A DNA stretch of 64,000 nucleotides, taken from contig CAZFBD010000008.1 of assembly GCA_964517125.1 (NCBI GenBank), positions 25,952-89,951 on the forward strand, given 5' to 3'. The position numbers and the translations under genes were made by a program. This document shows, piece after piece, positions 43,812 through 53,354 of this stretch. This DNA comes from SHLQ01 sp964517125 (lineage in GTDB: Bacteria; Actinomycetota; Acidimicrobiia; Acidimicrobiales; SHLQ01). The notes below the pieces were generated by a model. The model did no database searches and was not told the DNA's origin. It saw only the letters and a program-made list of their open reading frames with translations. How positions within the stretch are numbered: the stretch's first letter is position 1; each line of letters opens with the position of its first letter.

Positions 43812-45176
43812 ATGTCACGTCAGCGATTCGTTGTTCTCGGAGGCGGCCCCGGCGGTATCGCGGCCGCCACTCATGCTGCCCGCCTCGGTGCCGAGGTCAC
43901 GCTCATCGAACGCGACGTCCTCGGAGGCGCCGCACACCTGTGGGACTGCATCCCGTCAAAGGCGATGATCGCCACGGGCGGCGCCCTGTCGTTCCTGGCC
44001 CGAAGCGAAGGCATGGGCCTTGCAACAACCTCGCCGCACATCGATACCGAGAACCTTTCGCAGCGCCTGAACGGCATCACGAGCCATCTCGAAGAGTCGA
44101 TCTCGAGCCTTCTCAACAGTCAGAACGTTCGACTCGTCGAAGGCACCGGGCGTTTCACCGGGCCCAACACCGTCATGGCCACAACCGCAGACGGCGAGGA
44201 GGAGATCGAAGCCGACGCAATCCTCATCTCCACCGGAAGTCGTCCCCGTGTCCCCGACTGGTGCCACCCCGACGGCGAACGCATCCTGACCACCCGTCAC
44301 GCCTACCCGCCGCCTGAAATTCCCGAACACCTCACCGTGGTCGGCTCGGGTGTGACCGGCGTGGAATTCGTGCACATGTTCTCGTCTCTCGGCTCCGAGG
44401 TGACCCTCATCGTCAGCCGGCAACACGTGCTTCCGGGCAAGGACCCCGAGGTCGCCTACGAGCTCGAGGAGAACTTCATCTCCCGAGGGGTCAAGCTCCT
44501 CAAGGGTGCACGCTCCACGAGCATCGAGCGCAATGGCGACACGGTCACGGTCGCTTGCGACGACGGACGCATCGTCGAGAGCTCACATGCACTCCTGGCC
44601 ATCGGATCCATCCCGAACTCCGACATGTTGAACCTGGATGCTGCGGGCGTCGAGCACGAATGGGGATTCGTGAAGATCGACGACAACTGTCAGTCCAACG
44701 TCGGCCACATCTATGCGGCGGGAGACGTCTCCGGCAAGCTTCCGCTGTCGTCGGTGGCAACAATGCAGGGCCGCAAGATCGCCGAACACATCATGGGACT
44801 GCACAGCGAACGGCCCCACCGTGTCATCAGCTACAGCCAGGCCGCCTCCGCAATCTTCACCGAACCCGAGATCGCCGACGTCGGCATCTCGCAGGCCGAC
44901 GCATTCTCCGAGGGCCGCAAGGTCCGGGTGACCAAGGTCCCGTTCTCCGCCTCGGCAAAGGCGCTCATCAACGACGATCCTCGTGGCTTCGTGAAGCTCA
45001 TCTCGGATCCGGCAACTGGTGTGGTCCTGGGTGGGTCGATTGTTGGCCGCCACGCCGCCGAGCTGATCTCGATCATTGCGCTGTGTGTAACGAACGAGCT
45101 CACCGTCTCCGATCTTGCCGAGACGCTGTTCGTGCACCCGACGCTGAGCGAGACGCTGCTCGACGCGGCCGAGTAG
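43812..45176 (+). CDS. LpdA-type flavoprotein, likely NAD(P)H-quinone reductase
   Basis: 454 residues. FAD loop GGGPGGIAAATHAA, NAD loop GSGVTGVEFVHMF, and a C-terminal HPTLSETLLDA are present. The redox-disulfide helix is replaced by GGAAHLWDCIPSKAM, with one Cys only. This matches the actinobacterial group of mycobacterial Rv3303c (quinone reductase LpdA) rather than true E3. It should pass electrons from NAD(P)H to quinones. A leaderless -10 box precedes it. Confidence 0.85.
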   Translation: MSRQRFVVLGGGPGGIAAATHAARLGAEVTLIERDVLGGAAHLWDCIPSKAMIATGGALSFLARSEGMGLATTSPHIDTENLSQRLNGITSHLEESISSLLNSQNVRLVEGTGRFTGPNTVMATTADGEEEIEADAILISTGSRPRVPDWCHPDGERILTTRHAYPPPEIPEHLTVVGSGVTGVEFVHMFSSLGSEVTLIVSRQHVLPGKDPEVAYELEENFISRGVKLLKGARSTSIERNGDTVTVACDDGRIVESSHALLAIGSIPNSDMLNLDAAGVEHEWGFVKIDDNCQSNVGHIYAAGDVSGKLPLSSVATMQGRKIAEHIMGLHSERPHRVISYSQAASAIFTEPEIADVGISQADAFSEGRKVRVTKVPFSASAKALINDDPRGFVKLISDPATGVVLGGSIVGRHAAELISIIALCVTNELTVSDLAETLFVHPTLSETLLDAAE

Positions 45177-45931
45177 TGCTCGATTCCATCGGTCGCTTCT
45201 CCACGATCGAGTGGGTGCAGGCGACCGGGTCCACAAACGCTGATCTGGTCGAGCGGGTGCGGCAGGGGCTGCGTGCCCCCACAGCGAGGTTCACCGACCT
45301 GCAGACTGCAGGCCGCGGCCGCCGCGACCGTCGGTGGGACATGGAATCCGGCGGGGGAATCATGGTGTCGTTCTTTGTGCCCTGGACCGACCCCCACACC
45401 ATGCACTGCGTTCCGACCATGTTTGGCCTGGCGGCGGTGGAGGCGATCGAGGAGCACGATCGACACGTTGGCCTGAAGTGGCCGAACGACCTGGTGACCA
45501 CCAATGGTGAGAAGCTGGGCGGCATGCTCAGCGAAGTCGTTTCTGACGGTGCCGCAGTGGTTGGCATTGTTTCCGGCCTTGGCTGCAACGTGAGCTGGCA
45601 TCCACCGGCCCACGACGGCCGTTCGTCCACGAGTCTCGATGCTCTCGGTGGAACACCCATCGATCGCGAAGCCCTCGGCACCACGCTCTGCCAGCGGTTC
45701 TCGAACGAGCTCGACCGGTTTGGCGCCGAAGGTCCGAAGCGTCTCGCAGAACGGTTCCGCAAACGCTGCCACACCATTGGGCAGCTGGTCCGTGTCGAGC
45801 AGACCGACGGCACGCTGGAGGGCACAGCGACCGATGTCGACGACGAGGGTCGGCTCGTCGTTGAGGTCGACGGCCATCTGCGCACGGTGTCGGTTGGCGA
45901 CGTGATCCATCTGCGACCGAGGGTCGCGTGA
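45176..45931 (+). CDS. birA: Biotin-[acetyl-CoA carboxylase] ligase
   Basis: 251 residues. The biotin-binding motif TAGRGRRDRRW, LKWPNDL, and KLGGMLSE are complete, with a C-terminal SH3-like domain. It has no N-terminal DNA-binding domain, so it should not repress biotin genes. It activates biotin and attaches it to carboxylase carriers. GTG 45176 overlaps the previous stop, and its stop overlaps the next gene by GTGA. Confidence 0.93.
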   Translation: MLDSIGRFSTIEWVQATGSTNADLVERVRQGLRAPTARFTDLQTAGRGRRDRRWDMESGGGIMVSFFVPWTDPHTMHCVPTMFGLAAVEAIEEHDRHVGLKWPNDLVTTNGEKLGGMLSEVVSDGAAVVGIVSGLGCNVSWHPPAHDGRSSTSLDALGGTPIDREALGTTLCQRFSNELDRFGAEGPKRLAERFRKRCHTIGQLVRVEQTDGTLEGTATDVDDEGRLVVEVDGHLRTVSVGDVIHLRPRVA

Positions 45932-47538
45932 CCGACGAGCGCCCGCCCCGGCTCCGCCGAACCTGGCCGCAGCGATTCCTGCTGCTGGCCGGGCTGCTGG
46001 TTTCGGTCGGGTGCTTTGTCGCCGCACAGATCTTCTGGGAAGCCCGCACCGTTCTCGCAGAAATCCCCCGGATTCGCGTCGGCACCGATGTGCTCGCGCA
46101 GGCCGGGGAGCCTGGCGATCCGGTGAACTTCCTTCTCGTCGGAGTTGACAGCTCCGAGGGCCTTGATCCCGATGACCCGGTTCGAAGCGGCCGGGACACC
46201 GTGTCGGAAGCCAACGGTCGGTTTCTCTCCGACACGATCCTCATGCTTCGGCTGGATCCCGCCACCGGCGATGCGTCGGTCATGTCCATACCGCGGGACC
46301 TGTATGTGGATGTGCCGGGCTCGAGCCAGTGGAAGATCAACTCGACGCTGCTCATCGGAGGCATGGACAAACTCATCGAGACGATCGACGCCAACCTCTC
46401 GGTCCCGGTGAATCACTTCGTGATGGTGGATTTCGCCGGATTCTCGAGTCTGGTGGAGCTCGTCGACGGCGTTCCCGTGTATTTCCCGTATCCGACCCGC
46501 GACCTCGGTTCGGGGCTGCAAATCCCGGAGTCTGGCTGCTGGGTGCTCGACGGTCCCACGTCGCTCGCCTACGTGCGAGCCCGGACCATCGAGGAACAGA
46601 TCGACGGCGAGTGGGAGCGCTTGCAGGGGCCAGCGCCCGACCTCGCTCGCATCGAACGGCAGCAGGAGTTCATGGTACTGGCGCTGGAACAGGCACTCGC
46701 CCTCGGCGGGAGCGACCTCGGCCGCATCCGCGACTTCGTTGAAGTGGGTACGCAGGCCGTCCAGCTCGATGAGGAGCTCCAGGTGGGCGCCCTGCTAGAT
46801 CTCGCCAACGCGTTCAGCGAATACGACACCGATGCACTCCGCGTGGCCACGCTCCCCGTCGCACCGCTGTTCTCCGAGGACGGCAGATACCTGGGCGAAG
46901 CGTTGCAGCCGGCGGAGGCCGACGGCCTGCTCCAGATCTTCCAGGGGGACGCCGACGGCGTGCGACCACCCGATGTTCGTCTCACAGTGTTCGGCGCCGA
47001 CGCCGATTCTGTCGAACGTTCCGCAGTCCAGCTGGTCGAACGTGGCTTCGTCGCCGAGGTCGGATCCGGCGGTGAAGCAATCACCCAAACCACCATTCGA
47101 TTCGCCCGGGCGTCGGTAAACGAAGCTGTCCTGCTCGGTCGGTATCTGGCTGGCCGGGCTGCCTTTGTTGCCGATGAGGACGTGGCCGAGGTCGTTCTGG
47201 AGGTTGGCCCCGACTTCGCTGGCATCCGGGAGTTCCCAAGTGCCCTCGCTGCGATCGAGCCAGCCGCCATCGACGCTGCACGGGTCCCAATTCCCGGTCG
47301 CACCGTGGGAGATGCCGACGATCCGTCAGCGACCACGACAACCACGGTCGCGACAGCTGCGCCCACCACCACGATTGGTGATGACGCAGAAGTTCCGGAG
47401 ACCACAACAACATCCTCAACCTCAGCCCCCTCAACGACCGATGTGTCAGAAGGCCCAACGACCACGAGCGTCGCTGCCAGTACCATCGTTCGTGGACGTC
47501 CGCCCGAAAACGTGCGTTGTTCACCAGTTGGCGGTTGA
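45928..47538 (+). CDS. LytR-CpsA-Psr (LCP) family glycopolymer ligase
   Basis: 536 residues. One N-terminal membrane helix (about 16-36) precedes the LCP domain with FLSDTILMLRLD, VMSIPRDLYV, KINSTLLIGG and TSLAYVRAR. The domain joins lipid-linked glycopolymers to peptidoglycan. A further region of about 170 residues and then a Thr-rich tail (about 460-515) follow. Next to it are nucleotide-sugar and glycosyltransferase genes, fitting an anchoring role for the polymer. Confidence 0.9.
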   Translation: MTDERPPRLRRTWPQRFLLLAGLLVSVGCFVAAQIFWEARTVLAEIPRIRVGTDVLAQAGEPGDPVNFLLVGVDSSEGLDPDDPVRSGRDTVSEANGRFLSDTILMLRLDPATGDASVMSIPRDLYVDVPGSSQWKINSTLLIGGMDKLIETIDANLSVPVNHFVMVDFAGFSSLVELVDGVPVYFPYPTRDLGSGLQIPESGCWVLDGPTSLAYVRARTIEEQIDGEWERLQGPAPDLARIERQQEFMVLALEQALALGGSDLGRIRDFVEVGTQAVQLDEELQVGALLDLANAFSEYDTDALRVATLPVAPLFSEDGRYLGEALQPAEADGLLQIFQGDADGVRPPDVRLTVFGADADSVERSAVQLVERGFVAEVGSGGEAITQTTIRFARASVNEAVLLGRYLAGRAAFVADEDVAEVVLEVGPDFAGIREFPSALAAIEPAAIDAARVPIPGRTVGDADDPSATTTTTVATAAPTTTIGDDAEVPETTTTSSTSAPSTTDVSEGPTTTSVAASTIVRGRPPENVRCSPVGG

Positions 47539-47558
47539 AAACCCGGGAGAAATCAGAA

Positions 47559-48857
47559 ATGTCAGTTACGGAAATCAAGTCCACATCGCGTATTGCTGTT
47601 GTTGGTACGGGGTATGTGGGGTTGACGACGGGGGCGTGTTTTGCCGAGTTGGGGCATGACGTTCTGTGTGCGGACATCGTGCCGGAGAAGGTGGAGTTGT
47701 TGAAGTCGGGTGTGATTCCGATTCATGAGGATGGGTTGGAGTCGATTGTTCAGGAGAACATGAAGGCTGGCCGCCTGGATTTTGTGTTGGGCGCTGCGAA
47801 CGCGGTGAAGGGCCGGGAGTTCGTGTATCTGTGTGTGCCGACGCCGCAGGGTGATGATGGCCGTGCGGATCTGTCGTATGTGGAGGCAGCGGCGAAGGAA
47901 ATTGCGCCGCATTTGGATCGTGGCGCGATTGTTGTGAACAAGTCGACGGTGCCGGTTGGTTCGACGTTGTTGGTGGAGCGGGCGATGGGTCGTCCGGATG
48001 TGCATGTTGTGTCGAACCCGGAGTTTTTGCGTGAGGGTTCGGCGGTTGGGGATTTCTTGAATCCGGATCGTGTGGTGATTGGCGCGGATGATCGTGGTGC
48101 TGCGTCTCGGGTGGCTGCGTTGTATTTGGGTGTCCGGGCTCCGATCCTGATCACGGATCCGGCGTCTGCGGAGACCTGTAAGTATGCGGCGAACGCGTTT
48201 TTGGCGACGAAGATCAGCTTTGCGAATGCGGTTGCGGCGGTGTGTGAGGCTGCGGGCGCTGATGTGGCGGATGTGTTGATGGGGATCGGCTATGACTCGC
48301 GGATTGGTCATCATTTCTTGAAGCCGGGTCCGGGTTGGGGCGGTTCGTGTTTCCCGAAGGACACCAAGGCAATGATCGGGATCGCGGCTGATGCTGGTTA
48401 TGACTTTGCGTTCTTGAAGGGTGTGATCGAGGTCAATGATGAGCAGTTCGATCGGGTGGTGGACAAGATTCGTGTCGCTGCTGGTGGCGAGCTCGCAGGG
48501 GTGAAGGTTGGTGTGCTCGGGTTGACGTTCAAGGCGGGTACCGATGACATGCGTGATTCGCCGTCGATTGAGATCACGGAGCGTCTGGTTGCTGCTGGGG
48601 CTGTGGTTTCGGCCTATGACCCGGTTGCGACGGAATGTCCGATTGATGCGGTGACGGTTGCTGAGGATCCGTATGCGGCGGCTGATGGGGTGGAGGTGTT
48701 GGCGATTCTGACCGAGTGGGAGGAGTTCAAGTTCCTCGATTTGGATCGGTTGGCGGAGTCGATGGCTGGCAACGCGATCGTGGATGGCCGGAATCTGTTG
48801 GATCGTGGCGCGGTGCGCCGCCGCGGGTTCACCTACCAGGGAATCGGACGCTCCTGA
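47559..48857 (+). CDS. ugd: UDP-glucose 6-dehydrogenase
   Basis: 432 residues. NAD loop VVGTGYVGLTTGACFAELGH, catalytic Lys in FLATKISFANAV, and Cys in GGSCFPKDTKA mark UDP-glucose dehydrogenase, which makes UDP-glucuronate. GGGAG lies before ATG 47559. The gene uses far more T- and G-ending codons (Leu as TTG) than neighbours, which prefer C; the shift starts near its start and ends near its stop. The next gene is a UDP-xylose synthase homologue, its likely partner. Confidence 0.94.
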   Translation: MSVTEIKSTSRIAVVGTGYVGLTTGACFAELGHDVLCADIVPEKVELLKSGVIPIHEDGLESIVQENMKAGRLDFVLGAANAVKGREFVYLCVPTPQGDDGRADLSYVEAAAKEIAPHLDRGAIVVNKSTVPVGSTLLVERAMGRPDVHVVSNPEFLREGSAVGDFLNPDRVVIGADDRGAASRVAALYLGVRAPILITDPASAETCKYAANAFLATKISFANAVAAVCEAAGADVADVLMGIGYDSRIGHHFLKPGPGWGGSCFPKDTKAMIGIAADAGYDFAFLKGVIEVNDEQFDRVVDKIRVAAGGELAGVKVGVLGLTFKAGTDDMRDSPSIEITERLVAAGAVVSAYDPVATECPIDAVTVAEDPYAAADGVEVLAILTEWEEFKFLDLDRLAESMAGNAIVDGRNLLDRGAVRRRGFTYQGIGRS

Positions 48858-49807
48858 TGGCCCGCATCGTTATCACCGGCGGAGCCGGATTCCTGGGAAG
48901 CCACATTTCCGACGCACTGCTCGCACGCGGCGACGAAGTCGTCGCCATCGACAACCTCGTCACCGGCGACACCCGGAACATCGAACACCTCTTCGGCAAC
49001 CCCGGGTTCTCCTTCGTGCAGGCCGATGTCTCCAACTACATCTGGGTCCCCGGCGACGTCGACGCCGTCATGCACTTTGCATCGCCAGCGTCGCCCATCG
49101 ACTACCTCGAGATGCCTATCCAGACCCTCAAGGTCGGCTCGCTCGGCACCCACAACTCGCTCGGTCTGGCCAAGGCAAAGGGCGCCAAGTTCTTCCTGGC
49201 ATCCACCTCCGAGGTCTACGGCGACCCGCTCGTGCATCCCCAGACCGAGGACTACTGGGGCAACGTGAACCCGGTGGGGCCTCGAGGTGTGTATGACGAA
49301 GCGAAGCGATTCGCCGAAGCAATGACCATGGCGTACCACCGGTACCACGGGGTCGACACCCGAATCGTCCGCATCTTCAACACCTACGGGCCACGCATGC
49401 GCCCGAACGACGGTCGCGTCGTCTCCAACTTCATCGTTCAGGCCCTCGCTGGTGAACCGATCACCATCTACGGCGACGGTTCGCAGACCCGTTCGTTCAC
49501 CTACGTGGCCGACGAGGTCCGCGGGTTCCTGGCGCTGCTCGATTCCGATGTCACCACCCCGACGAACATCGGCAACACCAACGAGTTCACCGTCAGCGAA
49601 CTGGCGGAGATGGTGACCGAGATGGTCGGTTCAGCCAGCGAGGTCACGTATCACGACCTTCCCGTCGACGACCCGACCCAACGCAAGCCAGACATCACCA
49701 AGGCCACCCGAGAACTCGGATGGCTCCCGGAGATCCAGCTGCGTGAAGGACTCGAACACACCATTGCGTACTTCGCCGGACTCACCGCCGAAGACCGCGG
49801 CAGCTGA
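48857..49807 (+). CDS. NAD-dependent epimerase, UDP-glucuronate decarboxylase type
   Basis: 316 residues, an extended SDR. The NAD loop TGGAGFLGSHISDALL, FASPASPIDY, and GPRGVYDEAKRFAEA with the catalytic Tyr-Lys match UDP-xylose synthase (UXS). It would turn UDP-glucuronate from Ugd into UDP-xylose. ATG 48857 overlaps the ugd stop by one base. Confidence 0.88.
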   Translation: MARIVITGGAGFLGSHISDALLARGDEVVAIDNLVTGDTRNIEHLFGNPGFSFVQADVSNYIWVPGDVDAVMHFASPASPIDYLEMPIQTLKVGSLGTHNSLGLAKAKGAKFFLASTSEVYGDPLVHPQTEDYWGNVNPVGPRGVYDEAKRFAEAMTMAYHRYHGVDTRIVRIFNTYGPRMRPNDGRVVSNFIVQALAGEPITIYGDGSQTRSFTYVADEVRGFLALLDSDVTTPTNIGNTNEFTVSELAEMVTEMVGSASEVTYHDLPVDDPTQRKPDITKATRELGWLPEIQLREGLEHTIAYFAGLTAEDRGS

Positions 49808-49838
49808 AGGGCCCTGAACCGGTCGACGGCTCACCGGC

Positions 49839-49844
49839 TAACGT
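49839..49844 (+). promoter_or_regulatory. -10 box TAACGT
   Basis: TAACGT ends 7 bases before GTG 49852. Confidence 0.4.
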
Positions 49845-49851
49845 CTCCGGC

Positions 49852-50919
49852 GTGGTTCGGGTTGCGATCGTTGTCGAGCAGAACTGGAACGCCGTTCCCG
49901 GCGGAACCGCTCGCTCCACAAACCGCCTGATCGAAGCGTTGCTCGGCGATTCCACCGTGGAACTCGTTGGCGTCCACGGCCGATCCGGCACAGCTCCGAC
50001 GCTCCCGCTCCCGGTCGGCCTCGACACACGGCCAATCCCGGTGTTGGGGCGGGTGCTCACCCAGGCATGGAGCAGGTCATCGCGACCCCGGATCGACCGC
50101 TGGGTCGGTCCGATCGACGTCGTTCACGGCCCCGGCTATCTGCTGCCTGGTTCACGGTGTCCAGCGGTCGTCACCCTGCATGACCTGGGGTTCCTCCGGA
50201 ACCCAGAGTGGTTCACTCCACATGGAGTCCGGTTCTTCCACCGGTTCCTGGACGACATCGTCGCAGGGGACCAACTCGTGATCGTTCCCTCCGAAGCGAC
50301 CGCCGATGATTGCCTGTCAGCAGGAATTGCCGCCGAGCGAATCACCACGATCCCGTGGGGAAATGACCGAATCGTGGTGAGTGAGGAAGACCGCGCGGCC
50401 ATTCGTTCGCGGCTCGGCGTTCGGGAGGATGCGGTGCTGTTCGTCGGCACCGTCGAGCCTCGCAAGAACCTCGCTGGGTTGGTCGCCGCCATGAGGCTGC
50501 TCCCACACCGCCAGCTCGTGGTTGTCGGTCCGAGCGGCTGGGGCGATGTTGATCTTGGCGACGCGACCGTTCTGGGGTCGCTCAGCGATCACGAGGTCGC
50601 CGCGCTCATGTCCTCGGCCGGTGTTCTGGCGTATCCCAGCCATCACGAGGGGTTCGGACTCCCCGTCCTCGAGGCCATGGGGCAGGGCACGCCGGTTGTC
50701 GTCACGGCCGGAACCGCCCCTGAGTGGATCGCCGGCGACGCCGGATTGGCCATCGACAGCTCCAATCCCGACGCGCTTGCCGACGCCATCGAGCGCGTGC
50801 TCACGGATCCTGCGTTGGCATCCCGGATGGGGGCGATGGGATTGGAGCGCGCCGCTGACCGTACGTGGACCGAAACGGCTCGCCGGACCCGTCAGGTGTA
50901 CGCGGCGGCGGCAGGGTGA
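49852..50919 (+). CDS. Glycosyltransferase, GT4 family
   Basis: 355 residues from GTG 49852. N-terminal acceptor loop VPGGTARSTNRLI; central VGTVEPRKNL; C-terminal HHEGFGLPVLEAMGQGTPVV (EX7E). It transfers a sugar from a nucleotide sugar. Its stop overlaps the next start by GTGA. Confidence 0.88.
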   Translation: MVRVAIVVEQNWNAVPGGTARSTNRLIEALLGDSTVELVGVHGRSGTAPTLPLPVGLDTRPIPVLGRVLTQAWSRSSRPRIDRWVGPIDVVHGPGYLLPGSRCPAVVTLHDLGFLRNPEWFTPHGVRFFHRFLDDIVAGDQLVIVPSEATADDCLSAGIAAERITTIPWGNDRIVVSEEDRAAIRSRLGVREDAVLFVGTVEPRKNLAGLVAAMRLLPHRQLVVVGPSGWGDVDLGDATVLGSLSDHEVAALMSSAGVLAYPSHHEGFGLPVLEAMGQGTPVVVTAGTAPEWIAGDAGLAIDSSNPDALADAIERVLTDPALASRMGAMGLERAADRTWTETARRTRQVYAAAAG

Positions 50920-52025
50920 CGGGTCGAATCGGGTGCAACCTGTTGTGGTTGCGGCCGGGACAGGTCGGCGGAACGGAGTCGTACGCAACCCGGCTGTTGA
51001 AGGCGCTCGATGCGCACGCCGATGTGCAGGTCGACGTGTTCGCAATGCAACAGGCCGCCGACCGTCACCAGGCCACACTGCGCAACCATCGGGTCCACGT
51101 CGCTCCGGTCAACAACGCTGGGGCTGTGCAGCGAGTGGCCCTCGAACGCTCATGGTTCGTCCGTGAGCAGCGGCGAATGAGTCTGGATCTCATGCATCAT
51201 CTCGGCGGAACCGTGCCCGCAGGCGGGAACACCCCCGTATCGGTCACCATTCACGATCTCCAGCCGCTCGACGACCCGCTGAACTTCTCGCCCATCAAGC
51301 GCAGGTGGCTCGCTCGGTCGATCCCTACAGCTGTGCAGTCCGCCAGCCTCATCTGCACGCCGAGCGACTGGGTTGCCGACTCCATCCATGCCCGGTTCGG
51401 CGTGCCGTACGACCGCCTACGGACGGTCTCTGCACATGCGTTGGCAAACGATGGCCCGACCCCATCGCCGAGCGTACGGGTGCAGCAGCTCATCGACCGG
51501 GGGCCGGTGCTGTTGTATCCCGCAATGACGCTCGCCCACAAGAACCACCGCACCTTGTTCCGAGCCTTCTCCGTGGCTGCGAAGTCCCGCCCGGACGCAC
51601 AGCTGGTGTGTGTTGGCGCCGTTGGTCGGGACCACGACATGCTCACGTCGGTTGCGCAGTCGTTGTCTGACCGAATCCATCTTCTGGGGCACGTCCCAGC
51701 AGCCGACCTTCACGCACTGATGGCCGCAGCCGAGGTCATGGTGTTTCCGTCGAACTACGAAGGATTCGGACTTCCCGTGCTCGAAGCACAGCAGATGGGA
51801 CTGCCGGTCGTGTGCTCCAACGCCACGGCACTTCCCGAGGTCGCCGGCACTGGAGCGGTGCTGTTGGGCCCCGAAGACATCGACGCATGGATCGACGTCA
51901 TGTCGATCCCCATGAGCACCGATCAGCGCATCGAACTCATTCGTGCCGGGGCAGCGAACTGCGCCCGATACTCGGCCGAGCGCATGGCCAACGCCCAGAT
52001 CGATGCCTGGAGCACCGTGTCCTGA
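50916..52025 (+). CDS. Glycosyltransferase, GT4 family
   Basis: 369 residues. The start LLWLRPGQVGGTESYATRLL is the GT4 acceptor loop; SNYEGFGLPVLEAQQMGLPV gives the EX7E site. GTG overlaps the previous stop, so the two transferases are likely made together and could add successive sugars. The sugar is unknown. Confidence 0.88.
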   Translation: MTGRIGCNLLWLRPGQVGGTESYATRLLKALDAHADVQVDVFAMQQAADRHQATLRNHRVHVAPVNNAGAVQRVALERSWFVREQRRMSLDLMHHLGGTVPAGGNTPVSVTIHDLQPLDDPLNFSPIKRRWLARSIPTAVQSASLICTPSDWVADSIHARFGVPYDRLRTVSAHALANDGPTPSPSVRVQQLIDRGPVLLYPAMTLAHKNHRTLFRAFSVAAKSRPDAQLVCVGAVGRDHDMLTSVAQSLSDRIHLLGHVPAADLHALMAAAEVMVFPSNYEGFGLPVLEAQQMGLPVVCSNATALPEVAGTGAVLLGPEDIDAWIDVMSIPMSTDQRIELIRAGAANCARYSAERMANAQIDAWSTVS

Positions 52026-52054
52026 CCCTGTGCCGAGACGGGGCCGAAACCTCC

Positions 52055-52060
52055 TAGGCT
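52055..52060 (+). promoter_or_regulatory. -10 box TAGGCT
   Basis: TAGGCT ends 8 bases before GTG 52069, which settles this start. Confidence 0.4.
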
Positions 52061-52068
52061 TGCTTCCG

Positions 52069-53286
52069 GTGAAGATCCAGGTCCTGTGTCCACATTTCGA
52101 GCCAGACAGCGCACCCACGGGTGAGTTCATGAGCGCAATCGTGAACCATTTGGGCGACATGGGCCACGAACTGCACGTGATCACCGCGCTGCCCTGGTAC
52201 CGCGAGCACGCGGTCGAGGATGGCTGGGGCGGACGGCCGATCCGAACCGAGAAACGGCCGTGGGGGCAGATCACCCGGGTCCATCCGTTTCCCACCGACA
52301 AGGCAAACATCGGCGCACGGGCCGCTGCGTTCGCCGGATTCACGGCCATTGGCCTGGTGACCGCCGTCGCCGATCGCTTCGACGCAGACATCGTGTTCGC
52401 CATGTCGCCGCCACTTTCCCTTGGAGTCTCCGGTTGGGTGGCCGCCAAGCGTCGCCGCACGCCGTTCGTGTTCAACATTCAGGACGTGTTTCCCGACGTC
52501 GCAATCGAGACCGGCACGATCTCCAACCCGAAGGTGATTTCGGCAGCACAGACGCTGGAGAAGTTCGTCTACGACCGCGCCGACGTGGTGACGGTCCTCA
52601 GCGAAGAGATGCAGCGAAACGTCGATGCGAAGACGTCGACCAGCACCGAGATCATCCCGAACTTCGTCGACACCGACGTGTTCGTCCCGTCGCCGATCGA
52701 GAACGCCTACCGCTCCGAGTACGGGCTCGAAGGGAAACGAGTTGTCATGTACTGCGGCAACGTCGGCTTCTCCCAGTCGATCGAGCTCCTGGCCGACGCT
52801 GCTCGCGAAATGACCGACCTCGACGATGTCGTCTTCGTGGTCAACGGCGGAGGATCTGCGATTGGTGAAGTGCGTTCACGGGCCGAGGGTCTCGACAACT
52901 TCCGGATCATCCCATACCAACCGGTCGAACGCGTCCCCGAAGTTCTGGCAGCCGCGGATCTCCACGTGATCCCGCTGCGCAAGGGACTGGCATGGTCAAG
53001 CGTGCCGTCCAAGCTCTACAAGATTCTGGCGTGCAAGCGGCCCGTGATCGCAAGCGTCGACGAAGGAACCGAGGTCGGCAACGTCGTCGTGGAAGCCGCC
53101 GCCGGACGTTCGGTTCCCCCCGACGATGTCGAACCATTCGTTGCGGCACTGCGCGAGGTTCTCGGCAGCGAGACCCTTCGTCACGAGATGGGGGAGAGCG
53201 GTCGGGACTGGGTCGAACAGTGGGTGACACCTCGTCGCGCAGCTGAACGCTACGAAGACCTGTTTTCCCGTCTGACGGCCACCTGA
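52069..53286 (+). CDS. Glycosyltransferase, WbuB/WcaI-like GT4
   Basis: 405 residues. The start VKIQVLCPHFEPDSAPTGEF then HVITALPWY matches the WcaI/WbuB subgroup, in which a PDVA segment (FNIQDVFPDVAIETG) recurs. The donor end, VPSKLYKILACKRPVIASVD, fits the same group. Known relatives add fucosamine-type or hexose sugars; the sugar here is not shown. Confidence 0.85.
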   Translation: MKIQVLCPHFEPDSAPTGEFMSAIVNHLGDMGHELHVITALPWYREHAVEDGWGGRPIRTEKRPWGQITRVHPFPTDKANIGARAAAFAGFTAIGLVTAVADRFDADIVFAMSPPLSLGVSGWVAAKRRRTPFVFNIQDVFPDVAIETGTISNPKVISAAQTLEKFVYDRADVVTVLSEEMQRNVDAKTSTSTEIIPNFVDTDVFVPSPIENAYRSEYGLEGKRVVMYCGNVGFSQSIELLADAAREMTDLDDVVFVVNGGGSAIGEVRSRAEGLDNFRIIPYQPVERVPEVLAAADLHVIPLRKGLAWSSVPSKLYKILACKRPVIASVDEGTEVGNVVVEAAAGRSVPPDDVEPFVAALREVLGSETLRHEMGESGRDWVEQWVTPRRAAERYEDLFSRLTAT

Positions 53287-53340
53287 GAGCCGGTCTGACA
53301 GGCTCGGGACGCCTGACGCTTGGGACGGGGCGAAACTCGG

Positions 53341-53346
53341 TAGCAT
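53341..53346 (+). promoter_or_regulatory. -10 box TAGCAT
   Basis: TAGCAT ends 8 bases before GTG 53355. Confidence 0.4.
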
Positions 53347-53354
53347 CTATCCCC

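Noticed and set aside
47562..48314. A 250-codon antisense frame across ugd
   Set aside because: Its Arg/His-rich product is the shadow of the unusual TTG/GTG codon use in ugd.
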